Shown: positions 26,314 to 35,156 of the stretch, piece by piece
Position numbering within the stretch: the stretch's first letter is position 1
Layout: each line of letters opens with the position of its first letter
Source: Pedobacter cryoconitis
Lineage (GTDB): Bacteria; Bacteroidota; Bacteroidia; Sphingobacteriales; Sphingobacteriaceae
DNA length: 64,000 nt
Direction: 5' to 3'
Assembly (NCBI RefSeq): GCF_014200605.1
Contig: NZ_JACHCE010000005.1
Span: 248,001 to 312,000, forward strand
Notes under the pieces: generated by a model
Database searches by the model: none
What the model was told of the DNA's origin: nothing
The model's input: the letters and a program-made list of their open reading frames with translations, nothing else
Program-made: the position numbers and the translations under genes

Positions 26314-27666
26314 ATGAAACCACACAAATTGATTTTAATTATGCTCGTCAGCATAATGGCTCTTCTGCCAGGGCTGTTATACGCCCAGACGGGAGTCAAA
26401 GAACAGCCGACACTGAGTAATGCCAGCCTGCAGGAGTGTATTGATTACGCTTTAAAAAATAAGCCTGGGGTACAGCAGTCACTGATTGACGAAGAAATCG
26501 GAGAAAGAGAAATCAAATCAGCATTATCTGGCTGGTTACCTCAGATTAATGGTACCGGAACGGTAAACCATAATTTTAAGCAGCAATCTCAGATCCTGAC
26601 TACAAACGGACAGACTTCTTTATTAACCTTTGGCGGTAAGAACACTTCTTCTTTTGTTTTGCAGGCTGACCAGCAGTTTTTAAATGCAGGTCTGATCCAG
26701 GCTTCAAAATCTGCTAAATTTTACAGACAGCAGTATAAACAGAGTACTGAAAATACAAAGATCACTACGATAGTTGATGTGAGTAAAGCATTCTATGATG
26801 TACTGACCAGCAAAGAGCAGTTGAATATCATTGCTGAGAATATCGCCAGACAGGAAAAACAATTCAATGATGCCAAAGCTCAATATGACGCTGGTCTGGT
26901 TGATAAGACTGATTTTCAAAGGGCGCAGATTAGTTTGAGCAATTCTAAAGCCGACAGAAAAAGAACGGAAGAATTGCTGAAGTATAAATATGCTTACTTA
27001 AGAGAATTAATTGGTTATAGTGCTGAAAAACCATTCGGCTTATCTTTTACTTCGAGTGATATGGAGAAAGATGTGATGATTGATACAGCGCAGTTGCTGA
27101 ACTATCAGAACCGTGTGGAATACCGTTTACTTGAAACACAGAAACAGTTGCAGAAAATTACAACCAGTTATAATAAATGGGCTTATTCTCCAACGCTTTC
27201 CGGTTTTATCAATTACGGATGGAATTACCAGAACAATACACTGAGTAATTTATATGATCAGAATTTCCCAAGTTCGGTTGTGGGCCTGAAACTTGCAGTG
27301 CCAATCTTCCTTGGAGGTAAACGTACACAGGAAATCAGAAAATCACAATTGCAGGAAAGAAAGATTGATCTGGATTTAGTGAATACCAAAAATAAGATCA
27401 ATACGCAATATGAACAGGCGATAGCGACTTATAAAGCTAATCTGAACGATTTACATACGAACAAAGAAAACGTTGATATTTCAAAACAGGTTTACAACAC
27501 GATCAAACTTCAATATGATGAAGGGATCAAAACTTACCTGGACCTGACGACTTCGGAAACAGACCTTCGTACTGCGCAAATTAATTATCTGAATTCATTA
27601 TATAACCTCCTTTCGTCAAAATTAGACGTAAAACAAGCACTAGGTATAATCACCGTAAACCAATAA
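26314..27666 (+). CDS. TolC-family outer-membrane efflux channel
   Basis: Outer-membrane factor of the tripartite RND pump. From MKPHKLILIMLVSIMALLPG a signal peptide ends near LLYAQ; an ATG at 26281 is in frame and also possible. Two OEP repeats are seen: ASLQECIDYALKNKPG at the N-terminus and long helical segments rich in Gln/Asn/Lys such as QFNDAKAQYDAGLVDKTDF and KLQYDEGIKTYLDLTTSETD. About 450 residues, normal for the family. Second gene of the tetR-tolC-acrA-acrB unit. Confidence 0.93.
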   Translation: MKPHKLILIMLVSIMALLPGLLYAQTGVKEQPTLSNASLQECIDYALKNKPGVQQSLIDEEIGEREIKSALSGWLPQINGTGTVNHNFKQQSQILTTNGQTSLLTFGGKNTSSFVLQADQQFLNAGLIQASKSAKFYRQQYKQSTENTKITTIVDVSKAFYDVLTSKEQLNIIAENIARQEKQFNDAKAQYDAGLVDKTDFQRAQISLSNSKADRKRTEELLKYKYAYLRELIGYSAEKPFGLSFTSSDMEKDVMIDTAQLLNYQNRVEYRLLETQKQLQKITTSYNKWAYSPTLSGFINYGWNYQNNTLSNLYDQNFPSSVVGLKLAVPIFLGGKRTQEIRKSQLQERKIDLDLVNTKNKINTQYEQAIATYKANLNDLHTNKENVDISKQVYNTIKLQYDEGIKTYLDLTTSETDLRTAQINYLNSLYNLLSSKLDVKQALGIITVNQ

Positions 27667-27671
27667 AAGAC

Positions 27672-28829
27672 ATGGACATTAAATACATAAAATTAGGCAT
27701 ATTAATCCTTGGTTCAGTAACATTAGCATCTTGCGGTGGTAAACCTGCACCGCAACAAGGACCTCCTCCGGCAACTCCGGTAACTACCTATACGGTAGAT
27801 GAGCAGCCGGTAACTACAGTGGATACTTATCCTGGTGTGGTTGTCGCTTTAAATGAAGTTGAACTGCGTGCACAGGTTGGTGGTTATATCACAGCGATCT
27901 ATGTAAAAGATGGTCAGCGTGTAACTAAAGGACAAAAATTATATGAAATTGACCGTACTAAATATCAGGCGGCTTATAACTCGGCTCAGGCTAATGTAGC
28001 GGTTGCAAAAGCAAATCGTGATAAAGCAAAAAAAGATGCTGACCGTTATACTAAACTGGCACAGCAGGAAGCGATCGCTAAACAGCGTGTAGATTATGCT
28101 TTGACCGACCTGGCGAACGCTGAATCGCAAATCGCGGCTGCAAAAGCAAATCTTGCTTCGGCTGCAAATGATTTACAGCGCTCAATTATTGTATCTCCTT
28201 TAACGGGTACAATTGGTATTTCGCAAGTAAAACTAGGCGCTCTGGCTTCTCCGGGTACGACACTTTTAAATACGGTTTCTACAAATGATCCGATTGCTGT
28301 GGATATTCCTGTAAATCAGGGTGAGATCCCTCGTTTTATCCAGTTGGAGAAAAACGCTGCTGCGGTTAAAGATTCTTTGTTCAGCATCCAATTGCAGGAT
28401 AATAGTATTTACAAACGTCAGGGCAGAATTATTGCAATTGACCGTGCGGTAGATCCTCAGACAGGTACTATCAAAGTAAGGATCAGCTATCCAAATGAAG
28501 GCGGCAGATTGATTTCGGGTATGAACGTGAATTTACAGGTATTGAACAAACAGGTGGGTAACCAGTTAGTGATCCCTTATAAAGCGGTAACTGAACAATT
28601 AGGCGAATTTAATGTCTATGTGGTTGGTGACAGCAGTAAAGCAGCGCCAAGAGTAATCAAGGTAGGTACGCAGGTAGATCAGAATATCGTAGTGAAAAGC
28701 GGTCTGAAAAAAGGGGAAGTTATTGTTGTGGACGGTGTTCAGAACGTGAGACCTGGTGCAGTAGTACATGCAGGATCGGTAGCAGAAGCAAATGGACAGC
28801 AACCGGCAGCGGCTGCACCAAAGAAATAG
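27672..28829 (+). CDS. RND efflux periplasmic adaptor (AcrA/MexA-like), lipoprotein
   Basis: Membrane-fusion protein joining pump and channel. Signal peptide with lipobox TLASC (Cys about 21). Order of domains: barrel-sandwich (lipoyl) halves around VELRAQVGGYITAIYVKDGQRVTKGQKLYEID, alpha-hairpin (AQANVAVAKANRDKAKKDADRY in outline), and the beta-barrel and membrane-proximal parts, ending in an Ala/Gln-rich tail. 385 residues. It follows the channel gene by 5 nt. Confidence 0.94.
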   Translation: MDIKYIKLGILILGSVTLASCGGKPAPQQGPPPATPVTTYTVDEQPVTTVDTYPGVVVALNEVELRAQVGGYITAIYVKDGQRVTKGQKLYEIDRTKYQAAYNSAQANVAVAKANRDKAKKDADRYTKLAQQEAIAKQRVDYALTDLANAESQIAAAKANLASAANDLQRSIIVSPLTGTIGISQVKLGALASPGTTLLNTVSTNDPIAVDIPVNQGEIPRFIQLEKNAAAVKDSLFSIQLQDNSIYKRQGRIIAIDRAVDPQTGTIKVRISYPNEGGRLISGMNVNLQVLNKQVGNQLVIPYKAVTEQLGEFNVYVVGDSSKAAPRVIKVGTQVDQNIVVKSGLKKGEVIVVDGVQNVRPGAVVHAGSVAEANGQQPAAAAPKK

Positions 28830-28851
28830 TTATTATAAGAATTTCAAGAAT

Positions 28852-31800
28852 ATGATATCAGAAGTATTTATAAAACGACCGGTCACGGCGATCGTCATTT
28901 CCATATTAATTGTACTGATAGGAGCGATTGTGATCACCACATTGCCGATCAGTCAGTATCCGAGTATTGCGCCGCCTACAGTTACCGTTACCGGTACCTA
29001 TACAGGAGCGGATGCGCAAACAGTAGAACAAACGGTAACTACGCAAATTGAGAGTCAGATTAACGGTACGCCAGGAATGAAATACCTGTCGTCAAACAGT
29101 ACATCAGATGGCCGGTCGGCGATTACTGTAACTTTTGATGTAGGTACCAATATCGATATCGCTGCACTTGATGTGCAGAACAGGGTAGGTATTGCACAAC
29201 CGGGATTGCCTGAGGCTGTTCAGCGTTTGGGTATTACTACTAAAAAAGCAAATAATGATATTTTAATGGTTATTGGTCTGTATTCTCCGAATGGGACTTA
29301 TGATCAGAAATTTATCTCCAACTATGTAAACTTATATGTAAAGGATGCGTTGTTGCGTATCAAAGGTGTAGGAGATGTGCAGGTATTTAGTCAGCCTTTT
29401 AGTATGCGGGTTTGGCTGGATGCCGGTAAATTAGCGAGATTAGGTTTAACCCCATCACAGGTTTCTGCTGCAATTGCTGAACAGAATACACGTGCTCCCG
29501 GTGGTAGTGTAGGTGGGCCGCCTCAGCAGAATTCACAAACTTTTGAATTCTCTGTAGTAATGGACGGGGATTTAAACTCTGAAGAGCAATTTAGAAATAT
29601 AGTGGTTAAAACTGGTCAGGATGGTTCTCCTGTCTATCTTAAAGATGTAGCCCGTGTAGAATTGGGTGAGTTTGCTTATTCTACAACTGCAAAAGTAAAT
29701 GGTAAAGTTGCTTCACTGATGGCTGTCAATCAGACTCCTGGTGGAAACGCGGTTCAGACTGCTGAAGGTATTGATCAGACGATGGCTGAATTGAAGAAGT
29801 CGTTCCCTAAGGATCTGGATTTCAAAATCAGTTATGAAACAGTTTCTATTATTAAGGTATCGATCTCTGAGGTAATTCATACCCTGGTTGAAGCACTTAT
29901 CCTGGTAACGATTGTGGTATTCTTCTTCTTACAGAGCTGGAGAGCAACACTGATCCCTGTACTGGCGATCCCGGTTTCTATTATCGGTACTTTTATCTTC
30001 TTTACGCTTTTAGGTTTCTCTATTAACGTACTGACCATGTTTGGTTTTGTCCTCGCAATTGGTATTGTGGTGGATGATGCGATTGTGGTTGTGGAAGCGG
30101 TCCAGCATTATATGGACCACGAAGGGCTTTCAGCACCTGATGCTACCCGCAAAGCGATGAAGGATATTACTGCTCCGGTAATTGCGATTGCATTGATTCT
30201 GGCTGCGGTATTTATTCCGGTAGGATTTATACCAGGTATGGTTGGTCAGTTGTATCAGCAGTTTGCGATTACGATTGCGGTATCGGTATTGATTTCGGCT
30301 TTTATCGCGTTATCACTGACTCCGGCATTGTGTTCCTTATTATTAACGCCAATGAACCTGACTAAAGATTCAAGAGGATTGAATAAATTCTTCTTTAAAT
30401 TCAATAGCTGGTTTGCAAGGGTAACTCATGGATATTCAAATGGAGTAAGATGGGCCTTGAAAAAAGCACCTTTAGTAATGATCATTCTGGCTTGTATCTA
30501 TGTAGGTACGGTTGGTTTATTTGTGAAAAAACCTTCAGGGTTTATTCCGAATGAGGATGCTGGTATCTTTATTATGGGGGTGACCTTACCAGAAGGTGCA
30601 TCTGCAGTTCGTACCAATGCTTTTATTAAAAGAATTACTGACTCTATACAGACTAATATTCCTGAGGTCGAGAATATCACTTCTGTAAGTGGTATTAACA
30701 TTCTGAACAGATCATTTAAATCTAATGCGGGTACATTCTTCGTACAGCTGAAAAACTGGGATGACCGTAAAAGAGATGTGGCTACAGTTTTAGCCAGTGT
30801 GTCTAAAACGTTTGCTGGTGATAAAGATGGAAGTGTGCTTGCAGTTACACCGCCGCCAATTCCAGGTTTAGGTATCAGTGGTGGTTTCTCTATGCAGATC
30901 CAGGAAAAACAGGCTGGTGATATTAAGAAATTTGAAGGTGTGGTCGGTAAGTTCCTGGCGGCTGCAAATCAGCGTCCTGAAATTGGATTTGCCTATACCT
31001 TATTTAACGCAAGGACCCCAAATTATCAGCTTCATGTAGATCGTGATAAAGTAAAGAGGATGGGCGTTTCTATCGGAGCGGTATACAGCACGATTTCTTC
31101 TTATCTGGGTAGTAGCTATATCAATGACTTTACGAAATACGGACGTAGTTTCAGGGTAGTTTCTCAGGCAGATACGAATTTTAGAAGCAGTATTGAAAAC
31201 TTAAACCAGATCTATGTGAATAATAGTGTAGGCACACCTGTACCATTAAGTGCATTTGTATCTTATAAGATGACTGAAAATGCTTCGATTATCAATCACT
31301 ATAATATGTTCAGATCGATTGAAATTGGTGGAGCTGCAAGACCTGGAAGAAGTTCTGGTGATGCGTTACAGGCTTTAAGAGAAGTTGCTGCACAAACTTT
31401 ACCACAGGGTTATACTTATAACTTCTCTGGTTTGAGTTTGGAAGAAACAGAAGCTGGTAACAGTACGACACTGATCTTTGGTTTGATCATCGTCTTTGTA
31501 TTCTTGCTGCTGGCTGCATTATATGAGAGCTGGTCAGTCCCTTTCTCTATTTTATTAGCTGTACCGCTTGGTTTATTCGGGGCTATCCTGGCCTTGATAT
31601 TCTTGCCGAAACTGGATAATAATATTTATGCACAGGTGGGTTTGATTACCCTGATTGGTTTATCTGCGAAGAATGCGATTCTGATTGTCGAGTTCGCAAA
31701 AGAGCGTGTTGACTGGGGGATGGAATTAATTGCAGCGACTATTGAAGCTGTTAAATTAAGGTTACGCCCGATTATCATGACTTCACTGGCATTTATTCTG

Positions 31801-32025
31801 GGGGTTATTCCTTTGATCATTTCTTCGGGTGCTGGTGCAGTATCCCGTATGACTATTGGATGGACGGTAGCTGCGGGTATGCTTTCGGCAACGATTCTTG
31901 CCTTGTTTATTGTTCCGGTATTGTTTGTACTGATCACTAAGCTGGCTTATGGTAAAAAGAAATTGGCCGAGTTAGAGGCGAATTATAAACCAGAAGAACA
32001 TGCGGATGTATTGCATGCAGATTAA
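28852..32025 (+). CDS. RND efflux pump permease, HAE1 family (AcrB/MexB-like)
   Basis: Inner-membrane proton/drug antiporter of about 1057 residues. The start at 28852 (MISEVFIKRPVTAIVISILI) is the conserved HAE1 N-terminus; the frame is open 60 nt further upstream, inside the adaptor gene. Twelve transmembrane segments in two halves, with the proton-relay region GIVVDDAIVVVEAVQ in TM4 and GLSAKNAILIVEFAKE in the second half. The hydrophobic drug-pump type is supported by the adaptor and channel genes; substrates unknown. Confidence 0.95.
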   Translation: MISEVFIKRPVTAIVISILIVLIGAIVITTLPISQYPSIAPPTVTVTGTYTGADAQTVEQTVTTQIESQINGTPGMKYLSSNSTSDGRSAITVTFDVGTNIDIAALDVQNRVGIAQPGLPEAVQRLGITTKKANNDILMVIGLYSPNGTYDQKFISNYVNLYVKDALLRIKGVGDVQVFSQPFSMRVWLDAGKLARLGLTPSQVSAAIAEQNTRAPGGSVGGPPQQNSQTFEFSVVMDGDLNSEEQFRNIVVKTGQDGSPVYLKDVARVELGEFAYSTTAKVNGKVASLMAVNQTPGGNAVQTAEGIDQTMAELKKSFPKDLDFKISYETVSIIKVSISEVIHTLVEALILVTIVVFFFLQSWRATLIPVLAIPVSIIGTFIFFTLLGFSINVLTMFGFVLAIGIVVDDAIVVVEAVQHYMDHEGLSAPDATRKAMKDITAPVIAIALILAAVFIPVGFIPGMVGQLYQQFAITIAVSVLISAFIALSLTPALCSLLLTPMNLTKDSRGLNKFFFKFNSWFARVTHGYSNGVRWALKKAPLVMIILACIYVGTVGLFVKKPSGFIPNEDAGIFIMGVTLPEGASAVRTNAFIKRITDSIQTNIPEVENITSVSGINILNRSFKSNAGTFFVQLKNWDDRKRDVATVLASVSKTFAGDKDGSVLAVTPPPIPGLGISGGFSMQIQEKQAGDIKKFEGVVGKFLAAANQRPEIGFAYTLFNARTPNYQLHVDRDKVKRMGVSIGAVYSTISSYLGSSYINDFTKYGRSFRVVSQADTNFRSSIENLNQIYVNNSVGTPVPLSAFVSYKMTENASIINHYNMFRSIEIGGAARPGRSSGDALQALREVAAQTLPQGYTYNFSGLSLEETEAGNSTTLIFGLIIVFVFLLLAALYESWSVPFSILLAVPLGLFGAILALIFLPKLDNNIYAQVGLITLIGLSAKNAILIVEFAKERVDWGMELIAATIEAVKLRLRPIIMTSLAFILGVIPLIISSGAGAVSRMTIGWTVAAGMLSATILALFIVPVLFVLITKLAYGKKKLAELEANYKPEEHADVLHAD

Positions 32026-32057
32026 ATAGAGCAATGCTGGTTAAATAACAGCATTCT

Positions 32058-32109
32058 ATATCACACAAAAAGGGCGGTCCCAATTGGAACCGCCCTTTTT
32101 GTGTGATAT
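32058..32109. terminator. Bidirectional terminator, 21-bp perfect stem
   Basis: The arm at 32058-32078 pairs perfectly with 32089-32109; the loop region itself contains CCAATTGG. A and T tracts lie within the outer arms, so the hairpin closes both the efflux operon and the convergent DUF4198 gene. Confidence 0.92.
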
Positions 32110-32154
32110 CTATTTGCAGATATCATCTTATCCTTTGAAAAATTATCAGTTTAA

Positions 32155-32865
32155 TTATTTGACTTCAAAGCTGTAAGTAGCGCCTTGCCATACAGCTTCA
32201 TAAGCTTTGCCCTGATGTTCACCTTTTACTTTTTGGAATTCAGCTACTTCAATTACATATCTTCCCGGCCAGATTGGCGTAAACTCAACATTGCCATTTT
32301 CATCTGTTTTGGTTTCTTTAGACCAGCCCGAAGGAGAGAAAATGGTAACTGTTTTAGCTTTTGCAGCTTCTTTGTTTAATGAGGCATTTAATTTAATAGC
32401 CTGGTTTACTTTTACTGGTGAAGTGTTATCCAATTTTAAATTCAATACGTTAGAATTTAAAGCAACTGCATTTGTTTTTCCAACAGTAATATTAGCGCTT
32501 GCCAGAAAATGATACTTAGTTGTCCCGCCAAGTTCTTTAGCCTCATGACTTACTTCTAAGTTATATGATCCGTTTTTATCAGGTGTAAAGCTACTTGTGA
32601 ATGAATTGCTGTCAGCAGCCAGCTTTAGCTGAGTTCTTTGCTGATCGGGGCCTACAAGCCATAAAGTGAAGTCTTTGACGTCAGAATACCATTTGGATAC
32701 ATTTTCTCTTTCATTAGAAACATATTCACCATAATAAACTTTTACAGTTTGAGGCTGACCGATTTTTCCGGTATTACCGGTTTCTATCCAAAGAGCGTGT
32801 GCAGAAATTTTGCTGGTGATCAGGCAGAATGCAATGCTCAGGGTTAAGAAGGCTAGTTTTTTCAT
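32155..32865 (-). CDS. DUF4198 domain-containing exported protein
   Basis: A 236-residue protein with a signal peptide (MKKLAFLTLSIAFCLITSK, cleavage near ISAHA) and the DUF4198 start HALWIE. This family is related to NikM/CbiK-type periplasmic metal-uptake proteins. The C-terminus (WPGRYVIEVAEFQKVKGEHQ) is a beta-sandwich repeat. It lies 42 nt downstream of the PepSY gene on the same strand, and the pair is likely one operon for metal, probably iron, handling. Confidence 0.82.
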   Translation of the reverse strand: MKKLAFLTLSIAFCLITSKISAHALWIETGNTGKIGQPQTVKVYYGEYVSNERENVSKWYSDVKDFTLWLVGPDQQRTQLKLAADSNSFTSSFTPDKNGSYNLEVSHEAKELGGTTKYHFLASANITVGKTNAVALNSNVLNLKLDNTSPVKVNQAIKLNASLNKEAAKAKTVTIFSPSGWSKETKTDENGNVEFTPIWPGRYVIEVAEFQKVKGEHQGKAYEAVWQGATYSFEVK

Positions 32866-32907
32866 TTGATTATAGTTAATTGATTTATTCTTGAATTCTG
32901 ATTTTGT

Positions 32908-34236
32908 TTACTCCTGAAGGGCTTCCTGTAGTTCAGGTTTTTTTGTTTGCGGGGATTTTGGGGTTGTCGTTGAATTGAGTTGTTCGGCTTTTGTATTTTT
33001 AGTTCCCTTTTTCTTGAATTTGCGGCCATACCAAATCAGAAATCCTGTAATAGGAAGTGAAGCCCCTATTAAAGAGGCCAGAAAGGCCAGTACTTTACCA
33101 GGGAAACCGAGAATGCTCCCTACGTGGATATCATAATTCATTTTTCGGATTTTACCACCCACACCAGCATCTGCATACGAAGTAGAATAGATATCATCCG
33201 ATTTCAGTTCTTTTAGAGTATGCTGGTCAAAGGTGTAACTTAAGCTATTATAGAATTGTCCCTGGCTAGGATATACCCTGATATTTATAGACGATTTTGC
33301 TGCAGCAGTATCCGGGAAACTGTAATAGAATCCGACTGATTTAGGATGTCTTACAATGACTTTCTGCCATGCGGCATCCATTGCTTTTTCTGGTGTGTAG
33401 AATTTGTTCGCCTGCAGGGAATCAGATTCCAGACGTTTGAATTCAACAAGTTTATCTCCGCCGGTAGTGACCCAGTATAAACCTTCGCTGTACCAGCTGA
33501 TTCCATAAACCATTCCGGTTAAGGCTATAAAAAGGAGGAAAATAAGAGAATAAAAACCCAGTACATTATGCAGATCGAGGTTTACCCTTTTAAAAGATGC
33601 TCCCCATTTAATCTTAAAGCTTTTATCACGTGTAGATTTGTTCCATTTTTTTGGATACCACCAGATGAGCCCGGTAATTAATAAGACAACAAATACCATT
33701 GTTCCGTAATTGACGATCGGTCTTCCGATTTTATAAGGCATCCACAGGAACCGGTGCCCATTGAGGATAAACCTGAAAAAGTCAGTTTCTCCCTTTTTAC
33801 GTTCTACTGCACTGATTACCTTTCCTGTATAAGGATTGATTTTTAAAGTTACTCCGCCACTTCTGCGTTCTTTTTCTTTAGGGTCTTTCAGACCAAGGGT
33901 AATCACGCGGCCTTGCTGATAAGTGGCATAAGAAGGTGCCTTTCCAGGATAGAGATGTTGTCCTATTGCAGTTAGCTGAGAGGGGCTGAGTACTGCTTTA
34001 TCCTGTTTTTCTACTTTCGTTTCCGGCTCTAGTAAACCTGTAATTTCTTCATTAAATACCCATATGCATGCTGTCACGCAAACGATTAAAACGATCAGTC
34101 CCGAAACAAGTCCCAGCCAGAGGTGCAGCCATTTGTTGATCCTGGTGAAAAGTGAGTCTGTTTTTTTCTTTTTTTGCGGGTTTTGCTTATTTCCGGTAAT
34201 CATTGTCTGGTGTGTTTTGGTTTGCGATGTTATCAA
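32908..34236 (-). CDS. PepSY-associated TM-helix protein (PiuB-like)
   Basis: Inner-membrane protein of 442 residues, four hydrophobic helices: LVSGLIVLIVCVTACIWVF, the YGTMVFVVLLITGLIWW region, FYSLIFLLFIALTGMVYGI and the VLAFLASLIGASLPITGFLIW region. PepSY-type periplasmic segments lie between them (GKVISAVERKKGETDFFRF). The family acts in siderophore/ferric-iron uptake, probably as a reductase-like partner of TonB receptors. A second ATG at 34203 is possible. The C-terminus is Lys/Thr/Pro-rich. Confidence 0.85.
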   Translation of the reverse strand: MITSQTKTHQTMITGNKQNPQKKKKTDSLFTRINKWLHLWLGLVSGLIVLIVCVTACIWVFNEEITGLLEPETKVEKQDKAVLSPSQLTAIGQHLYPGKAPSYATYQQGRVITLGLKDPKEKERRSGGVTLKINPYTGKVISAVERKKGETDFFRFILNGHRFLWMPYKIGRPIVNYGTMVFVVLLITGLIWWYPKKWNKSTRDKSFKIKWGASFKRVNLDLHNVLGFYSLIFLLFIALTGMVYGISWYSEGLYWVTTGGDKLVEFKRLESDSLQANKFYTPEKAMDAAWQKVIVRHPKSVGFYYSFPDTAAAKSSINIRVYPSQGQFYNSLSYTFDQHTLKELKSDDIYSTSYADAGVGGKIRKMNYDIHVGSILGFPGKVLAFLASLIGASLPITGFLIWYGRKFKKKGTKNTKAEQLNSTTTPKSPQTKKPELQEALQE

Positions 34237-34301
34237 AGCAGGGTATGAGCGTTTAACTTAAAATTCTTCTGTATTTATTTAGACTCGTTATTAATTGAAA
34301 G

Positions 34302-34309
34302 CAAAAATA
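34302..34309 (-). promoter_or_regulatory. -7 element of the PepSY-DUF4198 unit
   Basis: Minus strand TATTTTTG; predicted start near 34297. One base pair from the opposing -7 element of the AraC gene. Confidence 0.5.
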
Positions 34310-34310
34310 G

Positions 34311-34318
34311 TATATTTG
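34311..34318 (+). promoter_or_regulatory. -7 element of the AraC-family gene
   Basis: TATATTTG; predicted start near 34323, leader about 39 nt. It is back to back with the minus-strand element at 34302-34309. Confidence 0.5.
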
Positions 34319-34361
34319 AACTACGAATTTTGCAGCAAAGTATACGAAATCAGCAATCAGG

Positions 34362-35084
34362 ATGGTAGAAGTTTATATTAAAGAAGGTGAAGAGGTCTTT
34401 GTCGAATCGGTCAGAATCAGCAAGCGTACTAATAATGCAGCGAATAAGACGGGTTTAAAGTCAATGGATTCAGGAACTTTACTGTTCCTTCCGGATCATA
34501 CTTTTGACCATAATTTCTCTGCTGACTTGCCGCTTGAACTTAGCGGGCAGCAGTTGTATAAGATTGCTTATGCTATCCGGAAAATATTAGATGAGCTGGC
34601 TCAGCGCAGTAAAAGCAAATACGCTAACTTTTATACGAAGATTAAGATCTGTGAGCTTATTGTTTTGGTTATTGAGGCCAAAGAAGGGGCTGCTGAGCAT
34701 GTAAATCAATGGAGCAGGAAAGATATTGCCATATTTGAGATGATCGCTAAACTGATCAGTCAGAATCTGTCAAAGAATATTTCTATAGCCGGACTGGCTG
34801 AAAAAGCAGGAATGAACCGGACCAAACTACAGGCGGGTTTTAAAGATGTCATGGGGCAGACTATTAATAGTTATGCCGGTGAACTTAAAATGCAAAAGGC
34901 TAAAACATTATTAATTAATAAACCGGGTTATAGTTTGAAACAGATTGCTGCTGTGGTGGGCTATAGCTGTGGAAATCATTTTTCTGCAGCTTTTAAGAAG
35001 AAATTTAGTTTTTCTCCATCATACCTGAAAAAAACGGTCAGCCTGGTGTTTTCGGTTTTAGTGTGGGATCTGATGCTGATTTAA
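34362..35084 (+). CDS. AraC-family transcription regulator
   Basis: 240 residues with a C-terminal double helix-turn-helix: ISIAGLAEKAGMNRTKLQAGFKDVMGQTI (first HTH), then LKQIAAVVGYSCGNHFSAAFKKKFSFSPS (second HTH, with the AraC signature). The N-terminal half is not a recognisable sugar-binding cupin. Divergent from the PepSY/DUF4198 pair with a shared control region, so it most likely regulates that pair; AraC regulators of siderophore uptake have this layout. Confidence 0.9.
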   Translation: MVEVYIKEGEEVFVESVRISKRTNNAANKTGLKSMDSGTLLFLPDHTFDHNFSADLPLELSGQQLYKIAYAIRKILDELAQRSKSKYANFYTKIKICELIVLVIEAKEGAAEHVNQWSRKDIAIFEMIAKLISQNLSKNISIAGLAEKAGMNRTKLQAGFKDVMGQTINSYAGELKMQKAKTLLINKPGYSLKQIAAVVGYSCGNHFSAAFKKKFSFSPSYLKKTVSLVFSVLVWDLMLI

Positions 35085-35090
35085 GGGCAT

Positions 35091-35136
35091 AAAAAAAAGA
35101 GGCTGATCATCTTTCTATGAATGATACAACCTCTTT
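35091..35136 (-). terminator. Probable terminator between purM and the AraC gene
   Basis: AAAAGAGG...ATCAT (from 35096) pairs imperfectly with ATGAT...CCTCTTTT (to 35136); an A-run at 35091-35098 supplies a T-tract on the minus strand, for purM. Confidence 0.6.
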
Positions 35137-35156
35137 TCCTGTTTGTCTATTATGAT

